Shown here in pieces: positions 19,885 to 31,280 of a DNA stretch of 64,000 bases. A program made the position numbers and the translations under genes. Position 1 is the first letter of the stretch, and every line of letters starts with the position of its first letter. The DNA is from Lota lota (Eukaryota; Chordata; Actinopteri; Gadiformes; Lotidae): positions 1-64,000 of the forward strand of contig JACYXH010000180.1 in NCBI GenBank assembly GCA_026745465.1, written 5' to 3'. The notes under the pieces are model-generated. The model saw only the letters and a program-made list of their open reading frames with translations, was not told the DNA's origin and did not search any database.

Positions 19885-21260
19885 CCTAGAAGAAAAAAAA
19901 TATGAAAATGTAATTACTATTTTAACTATACCTTATATGTTGTATACATGTAATAATGTATTAATATTCATAAGTGTGTTGTTATTTCAAGCTACCACCG
20001 TGAATAAAGGAGCCAACTGCACTCACACACAGGGAAGATTCTAACGCCACTACTACTCTGATCCATACTGCTTATCCAGCCGCTACTTTAACGCTACTCT
20101 TATCGCTTCTTTTAGAAGAAGACAAGTTAAGAACAAGACATCTTTCTTCAACAGCAACACCTTACACAGGTTTTGAATACATAACTAATATAGACTCTAT
20201 ACTATTGAGATAATTGAAATGTGATACAAACAAAAAGAAATCAATAAACAAGAGAAAAGAAAAGACAGTGGCATAGAGCAACATGGATGGGGTCTGCATG
20301 CAGCTGGGCCTCAAAAAGGCCTGAAGCCTTATCTGAACAGTTCTTCTGGAGGAAGATCTGCTTTTTTTCCTTTCCTGGTAATCATTGTGGATGAACGATC
20401 ACCAGGAAGTTAATCTATTTCTTTTGTTCCTCAAATACCGCGTGCAGCGCCGGGTACGTCGGAGCTCATCGATACTTAGAATAGATTACACTTTATATAC
20501 TACGGTGTGTAATAGTATCATGGGGCCACCCCAGGGGCCCCGGTTAACTCCCGGTTTCGGGACCCATCCCTACTCACGCATGCGTCCTCCTCGTGAAGAA
20601 CGCCCTGATGCTTTAACACCAAACTAACTTTGTTAAAGTCCCGTGTTGGCCTCGCCTGGTCGGGTTCAACCAAAGCGCACAGAGCGCGGCCCCACGTGTG
20701 GCGCCGCGCTCCAAACAGGACGCCGAGCACCGAGCACGCGCTGGTGGAATCCGACGAGGCGACACAATAGAGCACGTGAAGGTTGGTTTCGCTAAGCATC
20801 AACATCACGTGTTCACACGGAGCGCAGGAGACCCGTGTGGGGCTAACGCTACAGTACAACATGGCGCCCTGCAGACAGGACGGCAACAATGAGGATTAGA
20901 GGTTCAACGTGTTGGACCCACCTTGGAATGTTTCTGTCCCGGCTCTCTGATTTAAAACGTCTTTTTCTTCGTCTCCGGAGAGGCTAACGCGTTCACGTCG
21001 TCTCTTCGTCATGTCGTCCCTTCGTCGGTTGGATTTCCGTAAACTTCCGTTTCCTGAACAAGAGCGAGGGGTCTTTATACAAAGCTCCAGGCTCGGACCC
21101 GCCCCCTCGGTCGGACACTTTCGGTCCGAGTTTGGAGAAGGAAGTGACGTTTGAAACGGTGTACGCCGCAAGAGACGATACGATTGTCCCAGACACATCC
21201 AACGATAGGTTGCACCAGGTCCTTTTAACATCAGAAACGGAAAGAATAAACCTCGCGAAA
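19885..21260 (-). promoter_or_regulatory. Intron 1, non-coding exon 1 and promoter of TRIM copy 3
   Basis: The whole block is duplicated at about 24926-26240 (copy 4), with a diverged counterpart at copy 5. On the - strand a donor CCAAG|GTGGGT begins at 20921 and the acceptor lies just before 19884, giving an intron near 1.0 kb. Upstream is a TATA box (TATAAA, 21074-21079) followed downstream by GTTCAGGAAACGGAAGTTTACG. The intron contains a CpG-rich, strongly conserved part (about 20560-20890). Distal sequence shows GAAGTGACGT (CRE-like) near 21140. Confidence 0.6.
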
Positions 21261-21872
21261 AAAAAAACGGAGAACTAATTCTAATTAACCAGCATATGAA
21301 ATAAATCAACTACGGATATCTATTAGTCTTAGCCTTTTATTCGAGCCAGCCACCAGTCATTTAATTTGCGACAACACAGTCCAAGTGTAAACTAGTGGAG
21401 CGAATGGCAGGTCGCGGTGGAGGGCCTTTATGAGAAATGGCTTTGCGTTATTTAATACAGCCACGTTTTGAAGACGTGCTGCTGCCTGTCCCTAATCCAT
21501 TGCACTGTTGCTCTTCTTCTTCTTCTTATAAATATTACTGCTGCTGTTCTATTTTTATACTTGTTTCTATTTGTTTAAATTATATTGTGTTTTATAGATA
21601 TTATAACTTCTTTCTGCTGTTAGGCTGAGGAGCCAGAACAAAATAATTGTACTGCTGTCTACTTGTATATGATGTGACAATAAAGAATCTTGAATCACAA
21701 TCTGAGACAGCACCACATCACTGTATGGAACATATCCAGTGGGTTCAGAGGTCAAATCAAAGTGCAGAGCGTCTGAATTACCAAGAGGGGAGCTATAATG
21801 GTTCTGTTGGACCGGTCCTGTTGGGAACAAGAGGAGTACCATACGCTGTTGCATGGATTCTTGGTAAAGAAA
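21261..21872. other. Unassigned stretch with a LINE-type 3' end
   Basis: No gene. About 21640-21700 (TACTTGTATATGATGTGACAA, then TAAAGAATCTTGAATC) resembles the 3' end of fish non-LTR elements. The rest is unassigned. Confidence 0.4.
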
Positions 21873-21874
21873 GG

Positions 21875-21875
<1 letters not shown>

Positions 21876-21959
<84 letters not shown>
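21876..21959. repeat. (GT)n microsatellite
   Basis: About 41 GT units; the shorter equivalent in the duplicate unit lies at 10675-10710. Confidence 0.97.
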
Positions 21960-21961
<2 letters not shown>

Positions 21962-22495
21962 GGATCATTGTTTTGATTTCTAACATCCATGATATTTGCT
22001 TGTAAACTCATAAGCTGTCATGGACCAATCTTTGCCACTTTATTTAAATTATGGACTAACTAAATTAAAGTTAAAGTACTTAACAATATTTTATTAAACT
22101 AATCAAAATATGCTTACTGTTGTAATGTGTACACAATGTGTATGAATGACAAGAATGACCATAATCCCAGATTAGCTAGAAAGGAGAGCAGAGATAGCAT
22201 AGAGGAGGAAGAGAAGGGAGAGGAAGGAGAGAGGAGAAACTAAGATGAGAGGCTGGAGAGGAGAGGAGAGCTGTCAGGACAAAGTCACAGTACTCACACA
22301 CATGTGGTGAATCTTTACATGTAGTCACTGTGACCTTTGTGTAAGGTGTAACACATGTTGTGTTGTTGTATGGTGGACATGAAGTCATTGACTGGCTCAT
22401 CAGCTACAAACTTGTGCAATCGATCAGTGATTTTAATCCTTCCATGAATCCCATGTGTAAAATAGGGGTTTTAGGCAAAAAATGTACATTTTTTA
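21960..22495. repeat. Duplicated 3' flank of TRIM copy 4 (pair of 10710-11262)
   Basis: Near-identical to the flank of copy 2, including GCGGGATCATTGTTTTGATT and the GAGGAGAGGAGAGCT purine block, with scattered substitutions. Confidence 0.85.
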
Positions 22496-22499
22496 TATC

Positions 22500-22705
22500 T
22501 CCCTAATAATGTACCTACTCTACTTAATACAAATTGTACTGAGAAAGTACCTACTCCACTGAAAATTGACATATTCCACTACATATTGTACTGAGAATGT
22601 ACCTATTGCACTGATAATGTATTACACTGAATACATATTGTACTGAGAATGTATCTATTCCACTGAATAGATATTGTACTGATGATGTACTTATTCCAAT
22701 GAGAA
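22500..22705. repeat. 36-bp minisatellite downstream of TRIM copy 4
   Basis: Diverged units of the same repeat as at 11262-11475. Confidence 0.9.
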
Positions 22706-23301
22706 TGACCCATTAAATTTTCTGCAATTTATTGTTGAAATCAGAAAAATTCAAACATTTCATTATGTTGTCATTCATGATTCAGAAATATAAACTGTTT
22801 AAAAAACTACAGATTATGTTATACAAACTAATCATCCAAACTTGTTCTAAACAACTGCAACCGTTTACACTTTTATAGCATTACACTTGAACAATAGAGT
22901 GTAATTTAAGAATTTCTAATGGGTTACATTTTATATTAGTAAGGGTTATTTTCTTAACGAATTGATCGTTGTTAAAAGACAGCAGATTATACCTGATATA
23001 CATTAATGCATTTCTCTCAGATCTCACATAGCAGATATTCTCAATCATGAAACATGAGTACAAAATAAAAAGTGAATAAACGTTTTATTACGTTGTCATT
23101 CATAATTCAGAGGTATAGACTAATAAAAACGTTTTGTTAAAAACATTTTCAGGGTTATTTTCTTAATGAATGTATCCTTGTTAAATGACAGCAGTACAAA
23201 ATTAATGCAGTTCTCTTAGATAAACATAGTAGAGATTCCCATGCAGGAAACAACATTAGTGGTTTTAATCGTTTGATTATTTGATTATCAAACAAAAGGT
23301 C
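22706..23301. other. AT-rich 3' flank of TRIM copy 4
   Basis: No gene. Contains two partial versions of the conserved flank one after the other (22740-23050 and 23090-23290). The AATAAA found just after the stop in copies 1-3 reads AATCAA here, so the signal is lost at that site. Confidence 0.55.
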
Positions 23302-24924
23302 CTAGTCTGTTTGATTGACAGGTGAGATGATCAGGGGGGAAGAGTTTTTACCTGCATCACAAAAATCTGGGCAGAGGATTGGATAGAGAGGCTCACTAAA
23401 GGTGCAGCCAGTAGCAGAGTAGATATGAACCATGGCTTCCACATCATAGAAGGAGACCAGACCCTCATCATAATCAACAAACACCCCCACCTTCTTGAGC
23501 CCAGCTCTCAGAGGGAGATGGACAGCAGGGTTATCACTAAATATCAACCGATCGTTGTCTAAGAAAAGAGTCCAGGAGCCATTCTTAGGGGTCAAACTGA
23601 TCACATCTTTTCTGTTAATGGACTCTCTGGCCACTCCTAAAACCCATGCAGTCTTGTCTTTAATATGGACCTCAAAGTAAAATCTCCCTGAGGAGAAGCT
23701 CTGCCTCGCGAGAACAAATAGATACCGTGTAAATCTCTTAGGGTTGTCTTGGAGTTTCTTCCCTACATCTCCATCATGGACTTGTTTCCCATCCTCAGAC
23801 AGGATGAGATGGGGATGAGTTGTATCAGGATCCAGAGTCACATCTACTTCATACTGCTGGACCCTCTTCAGTTCAGCATCATTACGCAGCTTCTTCATCT
23901 CCATGTCCAGTGTCTCCTCCAGCTGATCCAGGGATCTCCACAAGGTCCCTACGTATGACGGAGGACGGACCTCCAACGTTGTCCAGTCCCTGGTGGGTGG
24001 AGGATCCTTCAGGGATCTGAAGGTCTGGAGGAAGTGGAGGTGGTCTTCAGTGTGTGAGAGCTGCTTCACCTCTGAGATTCTATTGGTCAGATCTCCTATT
24101 TCCTGCTCCAGCTTTTTGACGAGGTCTTCAACTTGTTTCTCTGTTGATTTCAGTCTCTCTTTAACCGTTTGGTTGAACTCATCCTGCCACTTTTCAATAG
24201 AGCGCTTCAGAGCAGTGAAGACCTGCACACCATCAGCTATCTCTCTGTCTGCGTCTGCTTTGCTGCGGTCCACTGTGTCTTTAATCTCCTGAATCTTTCG
24301 TTGTCTCTCCTGGATCATCTGCTGAACTTCAGACTCAATCTTCCCCAGCTGGGCCATCTTCACTTCATATTCCTCCTTTAGAGGTACAACAGGATGGGAC
24401 TTGTGGTCCGTCACTGTGCAGCACAGACACACACACACCTGTTCAATCTGGCAGAAGAGCTCCAGAAGTCGGTCGTGTTTCTTACACATCCTGTCTTCCA
24501 GACGGTCCATAGGCTCGACCAGCCGATGTCTCTTCAGGACTGCGACTCTCTGATGTGGCTCCAGGTGGGTTTGGCAGTAAGAGATAAAACACACTAGGCA
24601 GGACTTCACAGCCTTCAGCTGGGTCCCAGTACAGACGTCACAGGGAACTTTTGCTGGTTCAACACAAGGCTGCTCTTTGACTCGTACAGAACTTCTAAAC
24701 TGATCAACCATCTCTGATATGAAGGTATTGACCTGTACATCAGGTCTTGTGTGGAAAATCTCCTTGCAAAGAGGACATTTCAACAGGACGTGGCCATCCC
24801 AGCATGTTGTAATACAGGTTCTGCAGAAGTTGTGTCCACATGGTGTGGTGACTGGGCTGTTGAACACATCCAGACAGATGGGACATGAAAAGATATCCTT
24901 AGACCAGGAAGAATCGGACGCCAT
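23302..24924 (-). CDS. TRIM39/bloodthirsty-like E3 ubiquitin ligase, copy 4, intact
   Basis: 540 codons in one coding exon. The start ATG at 24924 sits two bases after the splice acceptor TTTTCTAG. RING C3HC4 (CPICLD, CGHNFC, CPLC; first Cys at 14), B-box 1 (CDVC...CLVC...CQTH), B-box 2 (CKKHD...), coiled coil with QQMIQERQRKIQEIKDTV, and B30.2 (VTLDPDTTHPHL, GRFYFEVHIKD, VGVFVDYDEG), ending ISPVNQTD. All zinc ligands are present, so ligase activity is expected. Same-strand neighbour of copies 2, 3 and 5. Differences from copy 2 cluster in the RING-to-B-box linker and the SPRY loops, the parts that normally vary under selection in this family (inference; needs dN/dS). Confidence 0.93.
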   Translation of the reverse strand: MASDSSWSKDIFSCPICLDVFNSPVTTPCGHNFCRTCITTCWDGHVLLKCPLCKEIFHTRPDVQVNTFISEMVDQFRSSVRVKEQPCVEPAKVPCDVCTGTQLKAVKSCLVCFISYCQTHLEPHQRVAVLKRHRLVEPMDRLEDRMCKKHDRLLELFCQIEQVCVCLCCTVTDHKSHPVVPLKEEYEVKMAQLGKIESEVQQMIQERQRKIQEIKDTVDRSKADADREIADGVQVFTALKRSIEKWQDEFNQTVKERLKSTEKQVEDLVKKLEQEIGDLTNRISEVKQLSHTEDHLHFLQTFRSLKDPPPTRDWTTLEVRPPSYVGTLWRSLDQLEETLDMEMKKLRNDAELKRVQQYEVDVTLDPDTTHPHLILSEDGKQVHDGDVGKKLQDNPKRFTRYLFVLARQSFSSGRFYFEVHIKDKTAWVLGVARESINRKDVISLTPKNGSWTLFLDNDRLIFSDNPAVHLPLRAGLKKVGVFVDYDEGLVSFYDVEAMVHIYSATGCTFSEPLYPILCPDFCDAGKNSSPLIISPVNQTD

Positions 24925-24925
24925 T

Positions 24926-26240
24926 CCTAGAAAAAAAAATATGAAAATTAAATTACCATTTTAACTATACGTTATGTTGTATACATGTAATAATGTGTTA
25001 ATATTCATAAATGTGTTGTTATTTCAAGCAAAGCTCTTGAGCCAACAGGTCGGTATAACAGCACTGAACATAAACACACTGGTCACTATCGACTCTCACA
25101 CCGCTACCACCGCGAATGAAGGAGCCAACTGCACTCACTCACAGGGAAGATTCTAACGCCACTACTACTCTGATCCATACTGCTTATCCAGCCGCTACTT
25201 TAACGCTACTCTTATCGCTTCTTTTAGAAGAAGACAAGTTAAGAACAAGACATCTTTCTTCAACAGCAACACCTTACACAGGTTTTGAATATATAACTAT
25301 TATAGACTCTATACTATTGAGAGAATTGAAATGTGATACAAACAAATAGAAATCAATAAACAAGAGAAAAGAAAAGACAGTGGCATAGAGCAACAGGGAT
25401 GGGGTCTGCATGCAGCTGGGCCTCAAAAAGGCCTGAAGCCTTATCTGAACAGTTCTTCTGGAGGAAGATCTGCTTTTTTTCCTTTCCTGGTAATCATTCT
25501 GGATGAACGATCACCAGGAAGTAAATCTATTTCCTTTGTTCCTTAAATACGGCTTGCAGGGCCGGAGCTCATCGATACTTAGATTAGATTACACTTTATA
25601 TACTACGGTGTGTAATAGTATCCCGGGGGCACCCCGGTTAACTCCCGGTTTCGGGACCAATCCCTATTCACGTATGCGTCCTCCTCGTGAAGAACGCCCT
25701 GATGCTTTAACACCGAACTAACTTTGTTAAAGTCCCGTGTTGGCCTCGCCTGGTCGGGTTCAACCAAAGCGCACAGAGCGCGGCCCCGCGCGTGGCGCCG
25801 CGCTCCAAACAGGACGCCGAGCACCGAGCACGCGCTGGTGGAATCCGACGAGGCGACACAATAGAGCACGTGAAGGTTGGTTTCGCTAAGCATCAACATC
25901 AAGTGTTCACACGGAGCGCAGGAGACCCGTGTGGGGCTAACGCTACAGTACAACATGGCGCCCTGTTGCCCTGCGGACAGGACAATGAGGATTAGAGGTC
26001 AATATGTTGGACCCACCTTGGAATGTTTCTGTCCCGGCTCTCTGCTTTAAAACGTCTTGTTTTTCGTCTCCGGAGAGACTAAAGCATCCACGTCGTCTCT
26101 TCGTCATGTCGTCTCTTCGTCGGTTGGATTTCCGTAAACTTCCGTTTCCTGAACAAGAGAGAGGGCTCTTTATACAGAGCTCAAGGCTCGGGCCCGCCCC
26201 CTTGGTAGGACACGTCCGGTCCGAGTTTGGAGTTTTCCGG
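24926..26240 (-). promoter_or_regulatory. Intron 1, non-coding exon 1 and promoter of TRIM copy 4
   Basis: Duplicate of the copy 3 block. The donor AAG|GTGGGT begins at 26016, the intron is about 1.09 kb, and the TATA box is at 26169-26174 (TATAAAG on the - strand). The GTTCAGGAAACGGAAGTTTACG element follows. The intron holds a CpG-rich part at about 25640-25980. Compared with copy 3 it has an extra piece at about 25030-25100 (GCTCTTGAGCCAACAGGTCG...). Confidence 0.6.
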
Positions 26241-26426
26241 AAGAGACGATACGATACGAACGAACCATACACAGCCTCACCGTTTCCTCTACTCTCACCG
26301 TGCGTGTGCGTTACGCCGCCGCCGCCGTCGTTCGTTCCGATGTCGTTCACTAGTTTGTCTGTACGTCTCGATGCTTCTCTCCGTTCCTTCACTCCGTTTG
26401 TCCGTCGTCGTTTTCTCCGTTCTTTG

Positions 26427-27470
26427 TTTTTTTTTTTGTTATCAAAAATATCAATTGATATTTACATTATCATTCTGGTATAAATAATAACATGCAACAA
26501 TCACGTACACACCCAAAATAATCCTGCTCACCATACAAATCATACACAACATAACTTATAAGCTATAAAAACAAACATCCTCCACAAAACAAAACAACAT
26601 AAACATTAAAAAATAAAATAATAAATAAACATAAATACACATAATTAAACATTCTCTAAAAATGCATCTGCATTTTCCTATCATCTGTCTCACTAATAAA
26701 GCTGGAACCATCAATAAACCATTCTTTAAAAGTGTCTCTTCCTAGGTGGTTTTTTAACATTTCCACCTCTTTCCTAATCTTTGCTTCGAACAAAACCCAT
26801 TCATCCACTTTTCTTCCTTCATAATATGCCATGTTCCTCCTTATCCACACTGCATATCTTGCATAGCTCAACATGTAATTCAACAAATGAATATTTACAT
26901 TTCCCTCTTTTTTACACAGTCCGAATAACATGTTTTCTTTCCACTTCATCCACTCCATTACATCCAGTTTCCAGTGAGTTTTTATCGTGATTTTTATTTT
27001 GTTATAGAGCTTCTGTAAGAACTTACACTTAATGAATAAATGCATGAAGTTTTCTGGTTCTGTTTCACACATGTCACATTCCCTTTGAATCCCCTTATTT
27101 ATTTGGTGCAAAACAACTCGTGAATATTCTATTGTGTCTTAATTTGTAATCAGTTTTCTCATTCCAGATTATTGTATTTTACTTTTAAATTCTTCCATAT
27201 GTTTTTTACATTAATGCCCACAATAAACCCCTTCCCACACCTTCTCAGAAGCAGGCGTTTTGAATTCGTTACCCACCAGATTATTATAAAAGTATTTTGT
27301 TTTTAATTTACACATTTCAATATGTTTCCCATTCTTTTCCACATATAATTCAGGAAATGTTATTTCCCTGTCAACCACCACATTCTTTTCTTTTCTAAAT
27401 CCATTGAACACCAACTCACCCTCTTTGTTAGTTAAAACTGAAATTATGCATGAATAGTAAAAACTTGAAG
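26427..27470 (-). mobile_element. L1/Tx1-like LINE 3' fragment
   Basis: The - strand carries the C-terminal end of a non-LTR retrotransposon ORF2. A 151-codon frame (26656-27111) contains the zinc-knuckle-like CDMCETEPENFMHLFIKC typical of the reverse-transcriptase tail, and a second frame (27211-27414) precedes it. A stop/frame change separates them, so it is dead. A 3' UTR follows, ending in an A-rich tail (poly-T on +, about 26427-26438). It is strongly 5'-truncated, as usual for LINE insertions. It sits just upstream of the promoter of TRIM copy 4. Confidence 0.75.
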
Positions 27471-27499
27471 CTCATGTGTCAACAACAAAGTCTATTTCT

Positions 27500-27835
27500 G
27501 AAAAAAGAGGAGGAGGATGTAGAGGAGGGGAAATGAGGAGGAGGAGGAGAAGGAGGTGCAGGAAGAGAAGGGAGGAAGTAGAGGAGAAGGAGGGGGAGGG
27601 GGAGGTGCAGGAGCAGAGAGGGAAGAGGTGGAGGATGAGGAGAAGGGGGGAGGAGGTGGAGAAGGGAGGAGGAGGTAGAGGAGGAGGAGAAGGGGGAAGG
27701 AGTTGGAAGAAGAGAAGGGAGGAGGAGGAGGAGGAGAAATAGGAGGAGGAGGAGGAGGAGGGGGGAGGAATTGGAGAAGAGAGGAGGGGGGAGGAAGTGG
27801 AGGGTAGGGGGGGAGGAGGTGGAGGAGGAGGTTTA
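27500..27835. repeat. (GGA)n purine-rich tract
   Basis: AGG/GGA/GAGG-rich for over 300 bp. The Arg/Glu/Gly-rich open frame is an artefact. Confidence 0.93.
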
Positions 27836-27865
27836 TGTGTAAGAGGTGAATGAGGAAGAGGGAGA

Positions 27866-28033
27866 AAATACCTATTCTACTGAATACATATTGTACTGAG
27901 AATGTACCTATTCTACTGAATACATATTGTAGAGAATGTACCTATTCTACTGAATACATATTGTAGAGTATGTACCTATTCAACTGAATACATACTGTAC
28001 TGAGAAGGTACCTATTCTACTGAATACAAATTG
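27866..28033. repeat. 36-bp minisatellite, orphan block
   Basis: About five units of the TRIM-associated minisatellite (ACCTATTCTACTGAATACAT...), here with no TRIM gene directly beside it. It is probably the remnant of another lost unit. Confidence 0.9.
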
Positions 28034-28136
28034 TAATAAAGGTTTAATAGAGCTTCAAGCTTTATTTACTTTATTCTTTGTCATTCATTGGTTGCTATAA
28101 CTATATAAGCCTATAAAGGGTAATGAAGGTTTAATA
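28034..28136 (-). repeat. Single inverted copy of the 88-bp satellite unit
   Basis: Reverse complement of the 88-bp unit (CTATATAAGCC, AAAGGGTAATGAAGGTTTAATAG) with a partial second copy at its start. It faces the main array that begins at 29431. Confidence 0.8.
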
Positions 28137-29040
28137 GCGCACCGCGTTGATGTTAGTTGGACGATATTGTCTTCAAAACCAAATAGGTGGTTGAAATAGA
28201 TTTGGTTCGGATTAGTCTTGGTGTAAAGACCGGACATTGGACAATATTTCACACTATTAGATCGCTGATAACGATATTCATGTTGAAAATCCCTCTGATT
28301 CTTCACTGACACGGACGTGGCGCGACAGGTTATGCCGCAGAACGCCTGCAGAAGAGCGCGTCCATGAGTCCATCCAAGCTGCTGAAGGAACGCGGAAGGC
28401 GCGGGCACGCTACCGCCGTGTTGTTCCCGCGGCTGGTCTCTTCTCATTGGTTGGCCACATCCACGCTACCTGTGCTGTGTGAGGTTCAGAGGCTGACTCC
28501 TGATACTGCCTCATGAGCAGCATCAACGTGATGTACTGGCGGCTCAGACCGCCACAAAAGACCACTAAACACTGGTTCACTTGAGGAGAAGCATTTAGCA
28601 TCTAACACAAGTTATTGTTACTTATACCACGTTCATTAACATGAGACTTATTACACTCATCTATTCTCATATCCTGTTCTTTCTCCTAATAAACACAACG
28701 ATGACCTATACAATATAAAGATCACACCATATTTAATCACCCATGTAAAAAAAAACACTATTTAAAAACAGTCAGCTAAACCATGGGCTTTATAAGTTCA
28801 GTTAGCTTGTTGCTTTTAGCGGGGGTGTACAAAGGGGCGGGAACAAAGCTGAAGCTCGATTGACTTTATTAATGAGCGAGTTGAGAGCAGCGCGTGCGGT
28901 CGTTTGATTGGACCACAGGATCCAGTGAGTGACAGGTGGGACGGTCTCTGGCTCGAGCCAAACGGAGGAGACGGTTGTACAGCTTGTGTCGGGTTTCAAA
29001 CCCATCCCGTGTTCCCCTTCCGCGCACATTGGTTCACGAG
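28137..29040. other. Unassigned stretch
   Basis: Moderately CpG-rich. A 120-codon - strand frame (28085-28447) uses part of the inverted satellite and shows no domain. Nothing supportable. Confidence 0.35.
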
Positions 29041-29430
29041 TACAACGCGGGTGAAATGAAAGTGATTGGCTGGAAAACAAGTTTCCCATGATTCCCACAA
29101 CGTGGCCGGGCATGTGTGAGAGCACGGAGAGCAGTAGTCCCAGACGTCCATTCCAAACAGCGATCTGGTGACAACACGCCCTTGTCACTAAGGCCAATAA
29201 GCTGCAGCGGTTTCCTTCACATCGACACAGATCACACGTTGACAATAAGCTGCCCTTGCTGCTTGTGGGACTTTACAAAGAGGCGTTCCCTCCCACCTAG
29301 ACGCGGCTCGCGCGCGGGCGGGGCTATGTGTAGCCCCGCCCACCAGTTCAATTGGTTTGTGGAGGGGCGGGGTCAGCCAGTCAGTCAGTCAGTCAGTCTC
29401 TCTGCATGGAGAGCAGTAGTACCAGACGTA
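29041..29430. repeat. 5' flank of 88-bp module A
   Basis: CpG-rich block (ACAACGCGGGTGAAATGAAAG ... GGGGCGGGGTCAGCCAGTC) repeated at 31921-32310 almost without change. It ends in a CAGT tetranucleotide run and TCTCTGCATGGAGAGCAG, then the satellite. Confidence 0.9.
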
Positions 29431-30190
29431 GGCTTATATAGTTATAGGAACCAACGAATAATAAAGAATAAAGCTGTTGAGAACTCTTCTATTAAACCTT
29501 CATTACCCTTTATAATTAGGCTTATATAGTTATAGGAACCAACGAATAATAAAGAATAAAGCTGTTGAGAACTCTTCTATTAAACCTTCATTACCCTTTA
29601 TAATTAGGCTTATATAGTTATAGGAACCAACGAATAATAAAGAATAAAGCTGTTGAGAACTCTTCTATTAAACCTTCATTACCCTTTATAATTAGGCTTA
29701 TATAGTTATAGGAACCAACGAATAATAAAGAATAAAGCTGTTGAGAACTCTTCTATTAAACCTTCATTACCCTTTATAATTAGGCTTATATAGTTATAGG
29801 AACCAACGAATAATAAAGAATAAAGCTGTTGATACTCTTCTATTAAACCTTCATTACCCTTTATAATTAGGCTTATATAGTTATAGGAACCAACGAATAA
29901 TAAAGAATAAAGCTGTTGAGAACTCTTCTATTAAGCCTTCATTACCCTTTATAATTAGGCTTATATAGTTATAGGAACCAACGAATAATAAAGAATAAAG
30001 CTGTTGAGAACTCTTCTATTAAACCTTCATTACCCTTTATAATTAGGCTTATATAGTTATAGGAACCAACGAATAATAAAGAATAAATCTGTTGAGAACT
30101 CTTCTATTAAACCTTCATTACCCTTTATAATTAGGCTTATATAGTTATAGGAACCAACAAATAATAAAGAATAAAGCTGTTGTGAACTCT
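29431..30190. repeat. 88-bp satellite array A
   Basis: About 8.6 near-identical units: GGCTTATATAGTTATAGGAA, then CCAACGAATAATAAAGAATA, then AAGCTGTTGAGAACTCTTCT, then ATTAAACCTTCATTACCCTT, then TATAATTA (88 bp; successive starts 29431 and 29519). One unit is shortened (GTTGATACTC). Confidence 0.97.
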
Positions 30191-30935
30191 AGCCATACTC
30201 TTGGTGCATGGCAATGCGTCATACACAGAACACACAGATTATTGTATTTTTATAGGTCTATATTCCTACAGTTTGAGAGACAAATTCTCGCTCTGAACCA
30301 CAACCAGGGTTTTCTTTCTACATTATGTGATTATTCTAGTAACGTTGACTAAAGAGCATAGGTTACTAAGTTTAAGATCATAGAAGACATACTAAGATGG
30401 ACCAAGATAAGTGTTTATATTGGTAACGATAAGAATTGTAGGTAATATAATTATATAGAATAATGAGCACTGTCAATAACCTCCTATTTATAACAGCCTA
30501 CTTTTATATCTAACAAGTATATATTTAAAGTAATAATAACTCAAGTAGAAGTAAAATAAGTCATCAGATAATGACTTGAGGAAGAGTAAGAAAGTATCTA
30601 GTGAAAAGACTACTCAAGTACTGAGTTACTTCATACCAAATGATTTATTGTTGTAATAAGCAGAGCAAGATTAACATAAATAGACAAATATTACATTGTA
30701 TATAGTTGTCTAATAGACATTAACAATGCATAAAATAGCCATGTAACCCGTCAAATAAAACAACACATTAAATCTTTACAAAATAAGGAAATAAGGAAAA
30801 TACAGCTACAATAAATCTCTCTCTCGTCTCCATTTTTAATTCACAAACAGACTTGAGTAAAATTGAACAGTATGTTACATTAAAAAATGTAAAAGATTAT
30901 TGAAGTAAATGAAAGAGAAAATATAACTTCTTCGT
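30191..30935. repeat. 3' flank of 88-bp module A
   Basis: AT-rich block (CCATACTCTTGGTGCATGGC ... CTGAACCACAACCAGGG) repeated at 33080-33838 and 41788-42455. In the other two modules it leads into a B30.2 exon; here it leads into a GT-rich repeat instead. Confidence 0.9.
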
Positions 30936-30939
30936 GTAA

Positions 30940-31280
30940 TTATGTGTGTGTACTATGTGTGTGTACTATGTGCGTGTGCTATGTGTGTGTGTACTATGTG
31001 TGTGTGCTGTGTGTGTGTGTACTATGTGCGTGTGCTATGTGTGCGTGTGCTATGTGTGTGTGTACTATGTGTGTGTGGTATGTGTGTGTGTGCTATGTGT
31101 GTGTGCTATGTGTGTGTGCTATGTGTGTGTGCTATGTGTGTGTGCTGTGTGTGTATGATGTGTGTTTGTGTGTGTACCATGTGTGTGTGTGTGTGCACTA
31201 TGTGTGTGTGTGTGTGTACTATGTGTGTGTGTGTGTGTACTATGTGTGTGTGTGTGTACTATGTGTGTGTGTGTGTTGTC
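30940..31280. repeat. GTGTGT/ACTATGTG compound microsatellite
   Basis: Repeats of (C)TATGTGTGTGTG. Cys/Val/Met-rich open frames in all three frames are artefacts. Confidence 0.95.

Noticed and set aside
20698..20892. Small + strand protein starting MAPRSKQDAEH in the intron of copy 3
   Set aside because: It is conserved in copy 4 only as part of a recently duplicated block, with no domain; more likely regulatory or neutral DNA.
27476..27742. Arg/Glu-rich protein
   Set aside because: Translation of a GGA-rich tract.
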